A stretch of DNA of 64,000 bases from Astrobacterium formosum (GTDB lineage Bacteria; Pseudomonadota; Alphaproteobacteria; Rhizobiales; Xanthobacteraceae), in the NCBI GenBank assembly GCA_030848545.1, contig JAVDCA010000009.1:62001-126000 (forward strand), given 5' to 3'. Position 1 is the stretch's first letter, and each line of letters starts with the position of its first letter. Below the pieces are notes generated by a model, which searched no databases, was not told the DNA's origin, and worked only from the letters and a program-made list of their open reading frames with translations. A program made the position numbers and the translations under genes. Below are positions 27,254 through 37,136 of the stretch, one piece after another.

Positions 27254-28069
27254 ATGGATGCGCCGTACATTCCCTATTGCGGGTCGCCGCCGGTTCCCGG
27301 AGCACTGGCCTGGAACGCGGATCCCGTGCTTGCCGCCGCTCTTGTCGGCGCGGCATTGGTCTACGTCCTCGCAGGCCGCCGGCCCGGGGGGCCGGGCCGA
27401 CGTGAACAGGCGCTGTTCTTCGCTGGTTGGGGCGTCACAGTGGCCGCGCTGATGTCGCCTTTGTGCAACCTCAGTGTCGCCTTGTTCTCCGCCCGCGTGG
27501 CGCAGCACGTCATTCTGCTCCTGATCGCGGCACCGCTGATCGCGCTTGGCCGCCCGGACAAGGTCGTTGCGGTGTTGAGAGGTCGCGTCCGGCCGGGACC
27601 AGGGTCGCGGCATGGCGGTGTCGGCGTGGCCGCCACGGCCCTGTTCGCGGTCGCTCTGTGGACCTGGCATCTTCCCGGTCCCTACGACGCGACGCTGCGC
27701 AGCGATTTCGTCTACTGGACCATGCACGTCACCACTTTCGGGGCGGCGCTCGCACTGTGGCACGTGCTGCTCGCCGGCGGCCGGGACGGCAGCGCCGTCG
27801 CGATTTCCGTTCTGGCGTCTCTGGTGACGGCGATCCAGATGAGCCTGCTCGGCGCGCTTCTTAGCCTCGCACCGCGGCCACTGTTCGACGTTCATTCCGT
27901 GACCACATGGCCCTGGGGCCTGTCGCCCCTGGAGGATCAGCAGCTCGGCGGGTTGATCATGTGGGTTCTGGGCGGACTGTTGTTCACGCTGTATTTCGCG
28001 GTCGCGTTCGCGGCTTGGTTGCATGGCCTGGAACGCGGACAGACGGGCGGGCCGTCGGTCGCGGGCTGA
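27254..28069 (+). CDS. ctaG: Cytochrome c oxidase assembly protein, CtaG (caa3) family
   Basis: A 271-residue membrane protein of the caa3_CtaG family, with about seven helices. Hallmarks seen: the early YCGSPPVPGALAWNADPVL, MSPLCNLSVALFSARVAQHVILLLIAAPLIALG, LWTWHLPGPYD, and WGLSPLEDQQLGGLIMWV. These proteins help assemble the copper site of caa3-type oxidases. GCAGGAGGC precedes ATG 27254. A caa3 oxidase operon without its own ctaG lies at 52.8-57.8 kb, so this may be its assembly factor. It shares an EcfG-type promoter with the antiporter gene that follows. Confidence 0.85.
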   Translation: MDAPYIPYCGSPPVPGALAWNADPVLAAALVGAALVYVLAGRRPGGPGRREQALFFAGWGVTVAALMSPLCNLSVALFSARVAQHVILLLIAAPLIALGRPDKVVAVLRGRVRPGPGSRHGGVGVAATALFAVALWTWHLPGPYDATLRSDFVYWTMHVTTFGAALALWHVLLAGGRDGSAVAISVLASLVTAIQMSLLGALLSLAPRPLFDVHSVTTWPWGLSPLEDQQLGGLIMWVLGGLLFTLYFAVAFAAWLHGLERGQTGGPSVAG

Positions 28070-28106
28070 GGCCGTCGTCCGCCGGTCGGCAGGGAGGTGC
28101 GAGGCC

Positions 28107-29390
28107 GTGCTGTCCCTGTTCGACGTCATCGCCATCCTGCTCACACTGACGGCGCTGTTCGCCTGGATCAACGACATATCGATCCGCCTGCCGAACACGA
28201 TCGGGCTGCTGCTCATGGGCCTGATCGCCTCCTTCGTCATCATCGGCCTCGAGCTCGCCTTTCCGGACACCGCGATCTTCCATCGCATCAGCGATCTGGT
28301 GCGCGGCATCGATTTCTCGGAAGCGCTGCTCGACGGCATGCTCGCCTTTCTGCTGTTCGCCGGCGCGCTGCACGTCGATTTCGGCCGGCTGCGCAATCGG
28401 GCCTGGATCGTCGGCACCATGGCGACGGTGGGAGTTGCGATCTCCACGCTCGTCGTCGGCAGCTGCCTGTGGTGGGTCTCAAACCTTCTCGCCATGCCGC
28501 TGCCGCTCGCCTGGGCATTGGTGTTCGGGGCTCTGATCAGTCCGACCGACCCGGTCGCCGTCCTCAGCGCGCTCAAGGCGGTACAGATCGATGAGACACT
28601 GGAAACCGACATGGCGGGCGAATCGCTCTTCAACGATGGGGTCGGCGTGGTCCTTTTCACCATGCTGGTTGCCGCCGCCACGAGCGGCGGCAAGGATATC
28701 GGTGCGGCCGGTTTCGCCGAGTTGTTCTTCGTCGAAGCCGGCGGCGGCGGCCTGCTCGGCCTCCTGGCCGGCTACTTGGCGTACCGGGCCATGCGGCTGA
28801 TCGACGACTATCCGGTCGAGGTGCTGATCTCGCTGGCGCTCGTCACCGGCACCTACGCGGCGGCATCCGCCCTCCATGTCAGCGGTCCCATCGCGGTGGT
28901 CGTCGCGGGCGTGCTGGTCGGCAACCGTGGCGCCGAAGTGGCGATGAGCGAGACCACCCGGCGCTACTTGTTCGGCTTCTGGACACTGATCGACGAGATG
29001 CTCAATTCGGTGCTGTTTCTCCTCATCGGTCTGGAAGTGCTGGTGCTTCAGTTCGAAGCGGCGTTGGTGCCGCTGGCGGCCGCGGCCGTGCCGATCGTGT
29101 TGTTCGCAAGGCTTTGCGCGGTCTCCATTCCGGTCTTCGCCCTCGGGGCACGAACGCGCTTCGCCGCCGGCACCATTCCGGTCCTGACCTGGGGCGGCGT
29201 GCGCGGCGGCATCTCGGTCGCACTGGTACTCTCACTCGGCACGGGTGAGTTCAAGCCGGTCCTGACGGCCGCGACCTACACGGTGGCGGTGTTCACCATC
29301 CTGGTGCAGGGGCTCAGTCTCGGCTGGCTTGTCAGGTGGCTCGGGGTTTGCCGCCAGCCCGAAGCGCCGGTTGAACCCGTCCGGAACTGA
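28107..29390 (+). CDS. Cation:proton antiporter, CPA1/NhaP type
   Basis: A 427-residue antiporter with about 12 helices. The family marks are FGALISPTDPVAVLSALK (the transport site P-T-D), DMAGESLFNDGVGVVLF (the catalytic ND pair), and the C-terminal WGGVRGGISVALVLSL. It exchanges Na+ or K+ for protons at the inner membrane. GTG 28107, preceded by AGGGAGG, gives the right start at the first helix. It lies 37 bp after ctaG and is probably co-expressed with it from the stress promoter. Confidence 0.9.
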   Translation: MLSLFDVIAILLTLTALFAWINDISIRLPNTIGLLLMGLIASFVIIGLELAFPDTAIFHRISDLVRGIDFSEALLDGMLAFLLFAGALHVDFGRLRNRAWIVGTMATVGVAISTLVVGSCLWWVSNLLAMPLPLAWALVFGALISPTDPVAVLSALKAVQIDETLETDMAGESLFNDGVGVVLFTMLVAAATSGGKDIGAAGFAELFFVEAGGGGLLGLLAGYLAYRAMRLIDDYPVEVLISLALVTGTYAAASALHVSGPIAVVVAGVLVGNRGAEVAMSETTRRYLFGFWTLIDEMLNSVLFLLIGLEVLVLQFEAALVPLAAAAVPIVLFARLCAVSIPVFALGARTRFAAGTIPVLTWGGVRGGISVALVLSLGTGEFKPVLTAATYTVAVFTILVQGLSLGWLVRWLGVCRQPEAPVEPVRN

Positions 29391-29407
29391 TGCCTGGGTG
29401 ACCCGTT
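29383..29407 (+). promoter_or_regulatory. EcfG-type promoter of the DUF1236 gene
   Basis: GGAAC (29383-29387), 16 bases, CGTT (29404-29407), overlapping the last codons of the antiporter gene and 47 bp before the DUF1236 start. Confidence 0.65.
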
Positions 29408-29454
29408 AGTCCCCGAGGACGGTTCGTCCTCTCGAATTTCCATGGGATCAATCG

Positions 29455-29997
29455 ATGCAACAGGAATTGTCACGTAAGGACGAGAGGCGCGGCACGCGTC
29501 GCGTTCTGCTGGGAGGAATGGTCGCGGCGGCCGTGCTGGGGATTGGTGTCCCGCTTCTGTACTATCAGAACTCCCGTGACCGGGCGCAATCGCCCACGGA
29601 TGCCGCCGGACCGCGAACCTTCCAGAGCGAAGGAAGAAGCGCTGCCGGTACGACGACCGAACCGGCTCCAGGTACAACGGCCAATTTCGGCGCCGAGGGT
29701 CGCGCGCGAGACATCCTGTCGACCGCGGGGGCCGAAATCCGCTTGACGCCCGACCAGGCGCAAGCCCTTGAAGACTACATCAAGAGGCATCCCGACGTGC
29801 GCGTGAGCCAAGTGGGCTTCACCGTCGGCGTCGGCACGGCGGTGCCGCGCCAACAGGCGCTCTCGGACTGGCCCGAAGAGCTCGTTGCTGCGCTTCCGGC
29901 CTATCGCGGCGAACAGTTCTTCGTCGCCGACGGCCGGGCCGTCATCGTCGAAAAGGATACCCGCCGCATCATTGCGATCATTCCGGTGGCGGCCTGA
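29455..29997 (+). CDS. DUF1236 domain membrane-anchored protein
   Basis: A 180-residue protein with an N-terminal signal anchor (VLLGGMVAAAVLGIGVPLLYY), a Ser/Gly-rich linker, and a C-terminal DUF1236 domain: LTPDQAQALEDYIKR, FTVGVGTAVPRQQ, and EQFFVADGRAVIVEKDTRRIIAII. This domain is found almost only in Rhizobiales, often in stress-linked envelope proteins, with unknown biochemical role. An EcfG-type promoter lies directly upstream, which supports stress induction. Confidence 0.88.
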   Translation: MQQELSRKDERRGTRRVLLGGMVAAAVLGIGVPLLYYQNSRDRAQSPTDAAGPRTFQSEGRSAAGTTTEPAPGTTANFGAEGRARDILSTAGAEIRLTPDQAQALEDYIKRHPDVRVSQVGFTVGVGTAVPRQQALSDWPEELVAALPAYRGEQFFVADGRAVIVEKDTRRIIAIIPVAA

Positions 29998-30057
29998 CCG
30001 CCCCACGCACCAGGCGGCACTGCCGTGCAGGCCCTGGCGTCCACGTTCGAGGTGCCT

Positions 30058-30642
30058 TCAGCTCCCAGGTCCCGATCCGCCCTGGACCGTTTTCAACGTG
30101 CTGTCCGTCAGGGTTACGTTCTTCTGAGCAACGTCCCGGCGCTTGTCCGCGTCGGGTTGCTCGGCCCCCCTGATGGCGGTGATGGAGCCGTCCGTTTCCA
30201 GGACCACGGCGGCGACGAGATCAGTTCCGGATATTCCGAACGACCGCAGCGCCGCCAGGATCTCTTCGCGGCTTACGCGTTCCTGCCGCATTGCGCCCTC
30301 GAGGAATTCGCCATTGCGCACGAGCAGGGTCGGTTCGGCCTTCAGGAATCGCTGAAAGCGTTCGCTGCGCACCGAGAGCCATGTCATCACGAACTGCAGC
30401 AGCACCAGGAGGACGAGCGCAGTGATGCCTTCCATCGCGCTGACGTCCTTGCTGAGAAGGACCGTCGCGAGCGTGGAGCCCAGCGCAACGGTGACCACGA
30501 AGTCGAACGCGTTGAGCTTGGAGAGCGTGCGCTTGCCCGACGTCCTCAATATGATCAGCAAGGCAAGGTAGGCGGTCGTTCCGACGACAACGATCCGAAC
30601 CACTTCGGATCCGGAACTGAACAAAGTGTCATGCAGGTTCAT
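30058..30642 (-). CDS. DUF421 (YetF-like) membrane protein
   Basis: A 194-residue protein with three N-terminal helices and a cytosolic DUF421 domain. Seen are RTSGKRTLSKLNAFDFVVTVALGSTLAT (the R-x-x-G-K-R-x-x-x-x-x-x-FDF hallmark), TLLVRNGEFLEGAMRQERVSREEILAALR, and VVLETDGSITAI. B. subtilis YetF/YrbG-type relatives are linked to spores and stress, but no activity is firmly known. The gene is followed on its own strand by nothing close and lies 78 bp downstream of the zinc-ribbon gene. Confidence 0.88.
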   Translation of the reverse strand: MNLHDTLFSSGSEVVRIVVVGTTAYLALLIILRTSGKRTLSKLNAFDFVVTVALGSTLATVLLSKDVSAMEGITALVLLVLLQFVMTWLSVRSERFQRFLKAEPTLLVRNGEFLEGAMRQERVSREEILAALRSFGISGTDLVAAVVLETDGSITAIRGAEQPDADKRRDVAQKNVTLTDSTLKTVQGGSGPGS

Positions 30643-30720
30643 ATTGTTGTTCGAACCATCCGATTCCGGCAGATGCTCACAGTGACGATGAGCGAGGCGT
30701 GTGAACGGCAGCGCCGGCCG

Positions 30721-30885
30721 TCAACTGCGATTCTCCGGCTCATGATATCGGGTGTCGAACTCGTCATTGCTGCAGTGCGGGCACTTGGGGATCTTGTCGC
30801 CCCTAGTCACATGCGTCTGCTGGTGACAACGGCTGCATCGAAAATCGCCGGTCTCGCGTGCGCTTTCGCCTGAATGGGCCGACAT
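30721..30885 (-). CDS. Small zinc-ribbon protein (54 residues)
   Basis: A short gene: ATG 30885 preceded by AAGGAGGAGGTC, a very strong ribosome site. The 54-residue product has the pairs CSRC and CPHC (FRCSRCHQQTHVTRGDKIPKC is part), a four-cysteine zinc ribbon, with a charged tail ending PENRS. Similar ribbons occur in YjdN/DUF1451-like and rubredoxin-type proteins; the exact family is uncertain. It may be co-transcribed with the DUF421 gene 78 bp downstream. Confidence 0.75.
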   Translation of the reverse strand: MSAHSGESARETGDFRCSRCHQQTHVTRGDKIPKCPHCSNDEFDTRYHEPENRS

Positions 30886-30937
30886 TCTCGACCTCCTCCT
30901 TTGGCCTTGTATTTGACGCTCTCGAAGGTGTTGCGCG

Positions 30938-32365
30938 TCAAGACGGCGCCACGGCCACGAACATGTATTGATCCTCGCGCTTCACGCGTAGGAGCAACGC
31001 CTTCTTCTGCTTCGCCGCCGAGGCCCAGGCATCCGCCACGTCGGAGGGTTGTTGGACGTCGGACTTCCCGGCCCGCAGGATCACGTCCCCTGATTTCAGC
31101 CCTTTCTCCGATGCGGGGCTGTTCGGCTGCACCTGTGTGACGAGGACGCCCCCCGAGCCCTCGAGACCAAGACGGCGCCGCTCCTCCTCGCTGATGGGGG
31201 CGAGCGCAACACCCAAGCGTGTACCCTGCGGCGCGGTGGCCCCGGTCATGTCGCCGCCCTCTGGGGCTCCCGGCCGCTGGCTCAGCGTGACATCGAACGT
31301 GCGACTGTCTCCTTCGCGCCGAACCGTGACGGAAGATGACGTGCCGGGCTTCTGGTCGGCGACGGCACGGGAGAGGTCTCCTGGCGACTTGACCGTCTGT
31401 CCGGCAAAGCTGGTGATGACGTCGCCGGGCTGGATGCCGGCGCGTGCGGCCGGGCTGCCGGGTTGCACGGAGGCCGCGAGAGCTCCGGAAGCGTCCGCCG
31501 GCATGTCGAGCGCCTGGGCGATCTCGGGCGTGATCCGCTGGATCGACACGCCCAGATAACCGCGCTCGACACGGCCGGTGCGGATGAGCTGGTCGGTGAC
31601 GTTCCTGGCGATCCGCGCCGGCACCGCGAAGCCGATGCCGATGTTGCCGCCGCCCGGCGAAATGATGGCGGTATTCACGCCGATGACTTGGCCAGCGGCG
31701 TTGAAGAGGGGCCCGCCGGAGTTGCCGCGGTTGATGGAGGCGTCGGTCTGCAGGTAGTCGTCATACGGTCCGGATTGGATGTTGCGCGAGCGTGCCGACA
31801 GCACCCCGACTGTGACGGTGCCGCCGAGGCCGAATGGGCTGCCGATCGCGATCGTCCACGCGCCCGGCTGCATGTTCTCCGAATCGCCCCAGGACAGCAC
31901 CGGCATGTCCGGCCGCGGATCGATCTTGAGAACGGCGATGTCGGACGACGGATCGTGGCCGATCAGGCGAGCGGTCGCGGTCGATTTGTCGGCGAAGATC
32001 ACCTGGATTTCGGAGGCGTTGTCAATGACGTGATTGTTGGTGACGATGTGACCTTCCCGGCTGATGATGAAGCCGGACCCGAGCGCCTGACGGACCTGCT
32101 GCTGCGCCCTGCCCGGACCGCGGAACAGGTCGGCAAACGGACCCGAGTCCGGGAAGACCTCGGAACCGCCGCGGCTCGCCTGCACCGACTGCCTGGCGCC
32201 GACGCCCACCACGGCCGGTGATTTCTGTTGCACGATGGCGGTGAAATCGGACGGCGCCGCGGGTTGCGCCGCGCCCGGGGCGGTCAAGAGCAGCATGGCG
32301 AGAACGAAAGCCAGCCCCTTGGTCACGAAGATCCATGAAGGTGATCGAGCGCTATGACGTGCCAT
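30938..32365 (-). CDS. Periplasmic serine protease, DegP/HtrA (Do) family
   Basis: A 475-residue HtrA protease with a signal peptide (cut near PGAAQ), trypsin-like domain and two PDZ domains. The triad is H112 (TNNHVID), D142 (SSDIAVLK) and S216 (GNSGGP). PDZ1 runs from about residue 270 (GYLGVSIQRITPEIAQALDM) and PDZ2 from about 385. It degrades or refolds damaged envelope proteins. I chose ATG 32365 (MARHSARSPS) with AAAGGGGC upstream; the frame is open for 73 more codons without coding character. Divergent from the RND pump. Confidence 0.93.
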   Translation of the reverse strand: MARHSARSPSWIFVTKGLAFVLAMLLLTAPGAAQPAAPSDFTAIVQQKSPAVVGVGARQSVQASRGGSEVFPDSGPFADLFRGPGRAQQQVRQALGSGFIISREGHIVTNNHVIDNASEIQVIFADKSTATARLIGHDPSSDIAVLKIDPRPDMPVLSWGDSENMQPGAWTIAIGSPFGLGGTVTVGVLSARSRNIQSGPYDDYLQTDASINRGNSGGPLFNAAGQVIGVNTAIISPGGGNIGIGFAVPARIARNVTDQLIRTGRVERGYLGVSIQRITPEIAQALDMPADASGALAASVQPGSPAARAGIQPGDVITSFAGQTVKSPGDLSRAVADQKPGTSSSVTVRREGDSRTFDVTLSQRPGAPEGGDMTGATAPQGTRLGVALAPISEEERRRLGLEGSGGVLVTQVQPNSPASEKGLKSGDVILRAGKSDVQQPSDVADAWASAAKQKKALLLRVKREDQYMFVAVAPS

Positions 32366-32695
32366 CGAAAAGAGCCCCTTTGCGTGCGTTCCTGTAAGGC
32401 GATGGTGCTCGCGTCCGGCGGATCGAGGTTCACCAGACCTGCCAAGGCAACAGGACGAACCCGGGACTGGTTCGACGGCATCGAGCGGCACGGTACGCCC
32501 GCGTACCCAGTGACCTGAGTCGGCTCGGCGACGCTTGCGCGATCTGCAGCCGGCTGCACCGCTGTTGCATCCGCCTGCGTGCACCCGGCCCGGAACCGGT
32601 CCTCAGCCGGACCGTTGAGCTCGCGGGTCGGTTTCAGCAAATCGCAGGATGCCGTGACAAGAATTCGCAGTGGGCAGCACTTCCCGGTGGCCGAA
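32366..32695. promoter_or_regulatory. Divergent region between the HtrA gene and the RND pump
   Basis: 330 bp. It holds an exact EcfG-type promoter for the pump (32592-32616). Toward the protease gene there is GGAAC on the minus strand (32389-32393) but no matching CGTT at the right distance. Confidence 0.5.
32592..32616 (+). promoter_or_regulatory. EcfG-type promoter of the RND efflux operon
   Basis: GGAAC (32592-32596), 16 bases, CGTT (32613-32616), 79 bp before the chosen start of the membrane-fusion gene (37 bp before the alternative GTG 32654). Confidence 0.6.
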
Positions 32696-33910
32696 ATGGA
32701 ATCCAAACCGGAAAGCGGTGTTTCGGCGCGCCGTGGCGCCAACCCGCATTGGTCCACCCTCTCGTCCCGATCGGTCTGGTTGCTCGTTCTGTTCGTGACG
32801 ATTGGGGCCGAGGCCAACGCCCAAGGCCCGGCTCCGGGCGCCAACCGGCCGCCGCCCGCCGTCGTCGTCGCACCCGCGCACGTGCAGCCGATCGAGCGCA
32901 GCGCCGAGTTCATCGCCCGCGTGCAGGCGATCCAGTCCGTCGAGGTGCGCGCCCGCGTCGAGGGCCATCTGCTGCGCGTCGCCTTCGAGGAGGGGCAGGA
33001 CCTCGCCGAAGGCGATCTGCTCTACGTCATCGATCCCGCCCAGTACCAGGCGGCGGTCGCGGCCGCGCAGGCGCAATTGGCGAGCGCGCAAGCCTCGCTG
33101 CAGCAGGCGCAGGAGAATTACGGGCGGCAAAACCAGCTCTTCCAGCGCGGCAACGCCCCGGAAGCGACGCTCGAACAGGCGCGCGCCCAGCAGGCGGTCG
33201 CACAGGCCAATGTGGAGGCCGCGCAGGCCCAGCTCACGACGGCGAAGCTCAATCTCGACTATACGCGCATCACCGCCCCGATTGCCGGCCGCATCGGGGC
33301 GACGTCCGTCACGCGCGGTAACCTGGTCTCGCCGGGCAGCGGCACCCTCGCCACCATCGTCCAGCTCGACCCGATCCGGGTCGTCTTCTCCATCAACGAG
33401 CGCCAACTGGTCGCCTACAAGCAGAAGCACCCGCAGGCGAGCCAGGAAGAGATCAACGCCCGCTTCGTGCCCTCGCTGCAACTGCCCGACGGTTCGACCT
33501 ACGCAGAAGCCGGAACGGTCACCTTTGTCGACAACCGGGTCGATCCGGCGACCGGCACCTTGGCGGTCTACGCGAGCTTCCCCAATCCGCGCAGCCTGCT
33601 CTTGCCCGGCATGCTGGCGACGGCGGTGGTACGGCCGGAGACGCTGCAGCGCGGCATCCTGGTATCCAGCGCCGCGATCCAGCAGGACCGCGAGGGCAAA
33701 TATGTCCTGGTGGTCGGGGACGACAACAAGGTCGAACGTCGCGCGATCGAGACCGGAGCCCAGGTCGACCAGCGCGTGGCGGTGACCAAGGGGATCCGCG
33801 AGGGCGACGCGGTCATCGTCGAAGGCATCCAGAAGGTGCGGCCCGGGCAGGTGGTCGCCGCGACCGTCGCGAGCGCGTCCGCAGGGGCGACCACGGGCTC
33901 ATCGCGATGA
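32696..33910 (+). CDS. RND efflux membrane-fusion protein (AcrA family)
   Basis: A 404-residue periplasmic adaptor. Signal sequence near residues 25-42 ([15 protein letters not shown]), then the AcrA order: beta-barrel and lipoyl half ([21 protein letters not shown]), a long coiled-coil hairpin rich in Ala/Gln ([18 protein letters not shown]), the second lipoyl half ([15 protein letters not shown]), and a membrane-proximal domain ([20 protein letters not shown]). It bridges the inner-membrane pump to an outer-membrane channel; no channel gene is in this operon. The stop overlaps the pump ATG (ATGA). GTG 32654 is an alternative start. Confidence 0.92.
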   Translation: MESKPESGVSARRGANPHWSTLSSRSVWLLVLFVTIGAEANAQGPAPGANRPPPAVVVAPAHVQPIERSAEFIARVQAIQSVEVRARVEGHLLRVAFEEGQDLAEGDLLYVIDPAQYQAAVAAAQAQLASAQASLQQAQENYGRQNQLFQRGNAPEATLEQARAQQAVAQANVEAAQAQLTTAKLNLDYTRITAPIAGRIGATSVTRGNLVSPGSGTLATIVQLDPIRVVFSINERQLVAYKQKHPQASQEEINARFVPSLQLPDGSTYAEAGTVTFVDNRVDPATGTLAVYASFPNPRSLLLPGMLATAVVRPETLQRGILVSSAAIQQDREGKYVLVVGDDNKVERRAIETGAQVDQRVAVTKGIREGDAVIVEGIQKVRPGQVVAATVASASAGATTGSSR

Positions 33911-36900
33911 TCTCCGCCTTCTTCATCGGCCGCCCGAATCTGTCGATCGTCGTCTCGATCGTTCTCGTCCTCGCCGGCCTGATCGCCCTGACGGTCATTC
34001 CGGTGGCCCAGTTCCCGAAGATCACGCCGCCGGTCGTGCAGGTGGCGGCGACCTATCCGGGCGCCGATCCGCAGGTCGTCGCCGAAAGCGTCGCCGCGCC
34101 CATCGAGGCGCAGGTCAACGGCGCCAAGAACATGCTCTACATGTCGTCGACGAGTACGAACGGCAGCTATTCGCTCAGCGTCACCTTCGCGATCGGCACC
34201 GATCCCGACATCGCCGCCGTCGACGTGCAGAACCGGGTGTCGCAGGCGAACCCGCGCCTGCCGGCCTCGGTGGTCGAACAGGGCGTCACCGTGCGCCAGC
34301 AGTCCACCAGCATCCTGATGGGCGTCAACCTGTATTCGCCCAATGGCAGCCGCGACCCGATCTTCATCAACAACTACGCGGCCATCAACGTGCGCGACGC
34401 GCTCGCCCGCATTCCCGGCGTCGGCGACGCCAATGTGATCGGCGCGCTGACCTACAGCATGCGCATCTGGATGAACCCGACCCGCATGAGCCAGCTCGGC
34501 ATCACCGCCCAGGACATCGCCGCCGCGATCCGCGCCCAGAACATCCAGGCCTCCGCCGGCGAGATCGGTGCGGCGCCGACATCGCCGGACCAGCAGCAGC
34601 AGCTCACCGTGGTCGGCCACGGCCGCCTGCAGACCCCGGAGGAATTCGCCGCCATCGTGTTGCGCACCAACGACAAAGGCGCGGTGGTACGCATTGGCGA
34701 CGTGGCCGAGGTCGAGCTCGGCGCCCAGTCCTACACCGCCGAGGCGAAACTCAACGGCAAGCCGTCGGCCACCATCCTGGTCTATCAGGCGCCCGACGCC
34801 AATGCGTTGTCGGTATCGACGGCGGTGCGCGCGGAGATCGAGCGGCTGTCGCAGCGGTTTCCCGACGACCTCGACTACGCGGTGGTGTTCGACACCACCC
34901 AGTTCGTCACCGCGACGGTCGAGGAGATCGCCGTGACGCTCGGCATCACCTTCCTGCTGGTGGTGCTGGTGACCTATGTGTTCCTTCAGGACGCGCGCGC
35001 GACCTTGATCCCGACGCTGACCGTGCCGGTGTCCCTGATCGGCGTCTTCGCGCTCCTGTACGTGATCGGCTACAGCGTCAACACCGTGACGCTGTTCGCG
35101 CTCATTCTCGCCATCGGCCTTGTGGTGGACGACGCCATCGTGGTGGTGGAGAACGTGCAACGGTTGCTGGAGGAGGAGCCCGAACTGGGCGCGGCCGAGG
35201 CGGCGCGGCGATCGATGCTGCAGGTGACCGGTCCGATCGTCTCCACCACCCTTGTGTTGGGAGCGGTGTTCGTGCCGGTGGCGTTTCTGGGCGGCATCAC
35301 CGGCCAGCTCTATCGCCAGTTCGCGGTCACGATCACGGCCGCGATGCTGCTGTCGTCCATAAACGCCTTGACTCTGAGCCCCACCCTTGCCGCCCTGCTG
35401 CTGCGGCCGCCGGGACGACGCATCGCGCCCTTGCGTTGGTTCGGCCACGGTCTTGCCCGCACCCGCGACGCCTATGCGTTCGTGGCCGGCTGGTTCGCCC
35501 GCCGTGCGATCGTGGTGCTCGTGATCTTCGTCGGGCTCGGAGCAGCCCTCTACGGCCTCGTCCGCCTGCTGCCGACCGGCTTCGTGCCCAGCGAGGACCA
35601 GGGCTATTTCTTCGTCAATGTGCAATTGCCCGATGCCGCCGCCCAGCCTCGCACACAGGAGGTCGTCGAGGAGGTGCGCCAGTTGTTGCAGGAGACGCCC
35701 GGGGTGGCCGACGTCATCAGCGTCGCCGGCTTCAGCCTCCTGTCGGGCGCCGGCTCCAATGTCGGGCTTCTGATCCCCGTGCTGGCGCCGTGGGGCGAAA
35801 GGGAGGCGGGCCAGAGCGTCGACGCCATTATTGGTGGGCTTATGCCGCAGTTCGCGGCGAGGCCCGATGCAACGGTCGTCGCGTTCAATCCACCACCCAT
35901 TCCGGGCCTCGGCAGCACCGGCGGCTTCGACCTGCAACTGCAGGCGCTGGAGGGCCAGTCGTCGCAGGAACTCGCCGCGACCATGCGGGGGCTCCTGGTG
36001 GCCGCCAACCAGGAGCCGCGTCTCACCGGGGTGTTCAGCACCTTCACGGCCTCCGTCCCGCAGGTCCTCGCCTCCATCGACCGCTCCCGCATCGCGCTGT
36101 TCGGGGTATCGCCGGCGGACATCTTCGCGGCCATGCAGGCGCATCTGGGTTCGCAGTTCGTCAACGACTTCCACCTCTATAGCCGCGTGTTCCAGGTCCG
36201 CATCCAGGACCAGGCCCGCTTTCGCGACCAGGCCGGCGACATCACCAAGCTCTATGTGCGCAGCGCCGCCGGCGAGATGGTGCCGCTGCGCAGCCTGGTG
36301 CGGCTCGAAAGCGCGCTTGGTCCGGCGGCGATCACCCGCTACGACCAGTTTCCGTCGGTGAGCATCAACGGTCAGCCGGCGCCGGGTGTGAGCTCGGGCG
36401 GGGCCCTGCAGGCGATGGCGGCGGTGGCGGAGCGCACGCTGCCGGAGGGTTACACCTATGCGTGGTCGGGCGCGTCGCGCCAGCAGGTCGAGTCCGGCGG
36501 CCAGGCGCCCTGGGTGTTCGGCCTGGCGCTGGTCTTCTCCTTCCTGTTCCTGGTGGCGCAATACGAAAGTTGGACGACGCCGCTCGCCGTGCTGTTGTCG
36601 GTCCTCGTCGCCGGCGTCGGTGCACTCGGCGGGTTGTGGGCCTTCGGCCTCGTCAACAACATCTACACCCAGATCGGGCTGGTGTTGCTGATCGGGCTCG
36701 CGGCCAAGAACGCCATCCTGATCGTCGAGTTCGCCAAGGAGGAGCGCGAGCGCGGCACCCCCCTCGTCGCCGCCGCCATCGCGGGCGGGCGCCTGCGCTT
36801 CCGCGCCGTGCTGATGACGTCGTTCGCCTTCGTGCTCGGCGTCGTGCCGCTGGTGTTCGCCAGCGGCGCCGGCGCCGCCAGCCGACAGGTCATCGGCGTG

Positions 36901-37053
36901 ACGGTGTTTTCCGGCATGCTCGCCGCCACCGTCGTCGGCATCCTGTTCATTCCGGCCCTGTTCGTCGCCTTCCAGTGGCTGGGCGAGCGGCTGGCGCGGC
37001 TCGGCCGTACACGCCGACCGGCGGGTCGGCAGACCGATGCGAAATCGCGGTGA
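33907..37053 (+). CDS. RND multidrug efflux pump (AcrB family)
   Basis: A 1048-residue HAE-1 type pump of normal length: twelve helices and two large periplasmic loops. The N terminus ([20 protein letters not shown]) is typical, proton relay residues lie in [21 protein letters not shown] (the DD pair of helix 4), and [19 protein letters not shown] is the second family hallmark. It exports drugs, bile-like compounds or solvents with the adaptor encoded just before it (4-bp overlap). A strong hairpin follows the stop. Control by the stress sigma factor is suggested by the upstream promoter. Confidence 0.96.
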   Translation: MISAFFIGRPNLSIVVSIVLVLAGLIALTVIPVAQFPKITPPVVQVAATYPGADPQVVAESVAAPIEAQVNGAKNMLYMSSTSTNGSYSLSVTFAIGTDPDIAAVDVQNRVSQANPRLPASVVEQGVTVRQQSTSILMGVNLYSPNGSRDPIFINNYAAINVRDALARIPGVGDANVIGALTYSMRIWMNPTRMSQLGITAQDIAAAIRAQNIQASAGEIGAAPTSPDQQQQLTVVGHGRLQTPEEFAAIVLRTNDKGAVVRIGDVAEVELGAQSYTAEAKLNGKPSATILVYQAPDANALSVSTAVRAEIERLSQRFPDDLDYAVVFDTTQFVTATVEEIAVTLGITFLLVVLVTYVFLQDARATLIPTLTVPVSLIGVFALLYVIGYSVNTVTLFALILAIGLVVDDAIVVVENVQRLLEEEPELGAAEAARRSMLQVTGPIVSTTLVLGAVFVPVAFLGGITGQLYRQFAVTITAAMLLSSINALTLSPTLAALLLRPPGRRIAPLRWFGHGLARTRDAYAFVAGWFARRAIVVLVIFVGLGAALYGLVRLLPTGFVPSEDQGYFFVNVQLPDAAAQPRTQEVVEEVRQLLQETPGVADVISVAGFSLLSGAGSNVGLLIPVLAPWGEREAGQSVDAIIGGLMPQFAARPDATVVAFNPPPIPGLGSTGGFDLQLQALEGQSSQELAATMRGLLVAANQEPRLTGVFSTFTASVPQVLASIDRSRIALFGVSPADIFAAMQAHLGSQFVNDFHLYSRVFQVRIQDQARFRDQAGDITKLYVRSAAGEMVPLRSLVRLESALGPAAITRYDQFPSVSINGQPAPGVSSGGALQAMAAVAERTLPEGYTYAWSGASRQQVESGGQAPWVFGLALVFSFLFLVAQYESWTTPLAVLLSVLVAGVGALGGLWAFGLVNNIYTQIGLVLLIGLAAKNAILIVEFAKEERERGTPLVAAAIAGGRLRFRAVLMTSFAFVLGVVPLVFASGAGAASRQVIGVTVFSGMLAATVVGILFIPALFVAFQWLGERLARLGRTRRPAGRQTDAKSR

Positions 37054-37076
37054 TCGCAGGCGCCGTCGGATAAGAA

Positions 37077-37113
37077 GGAGCCGCCGGCCGGTCTACGACC
37101 GTCCGGCGGCTCC
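37077..37113. terminator. Bidirectional terminator between the RND pump and the 129-residue gene
   Basis: A long hairpin: an 11-bp stem (37077-37087 with 37103-37113) continued by five more pairs (37089-37093 with 37097-37101) and a three-base loop. On the minus strand it is followed by TTCTTAT, fitting a terminator of the leftward 129-residue gene; it also lies 24 bp after the pump stop. Confidence 0.75.
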
Positions 37114-37136
37114 GACGTGATCGACCGAATAATGTG

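Noticed and set aside
33568..36561. 997-codon open frame opposite the RND pump
   Set aside because: Low-complexity Arg/His/Asp shadow; the opposite strand is a complete AcrB-type protein.
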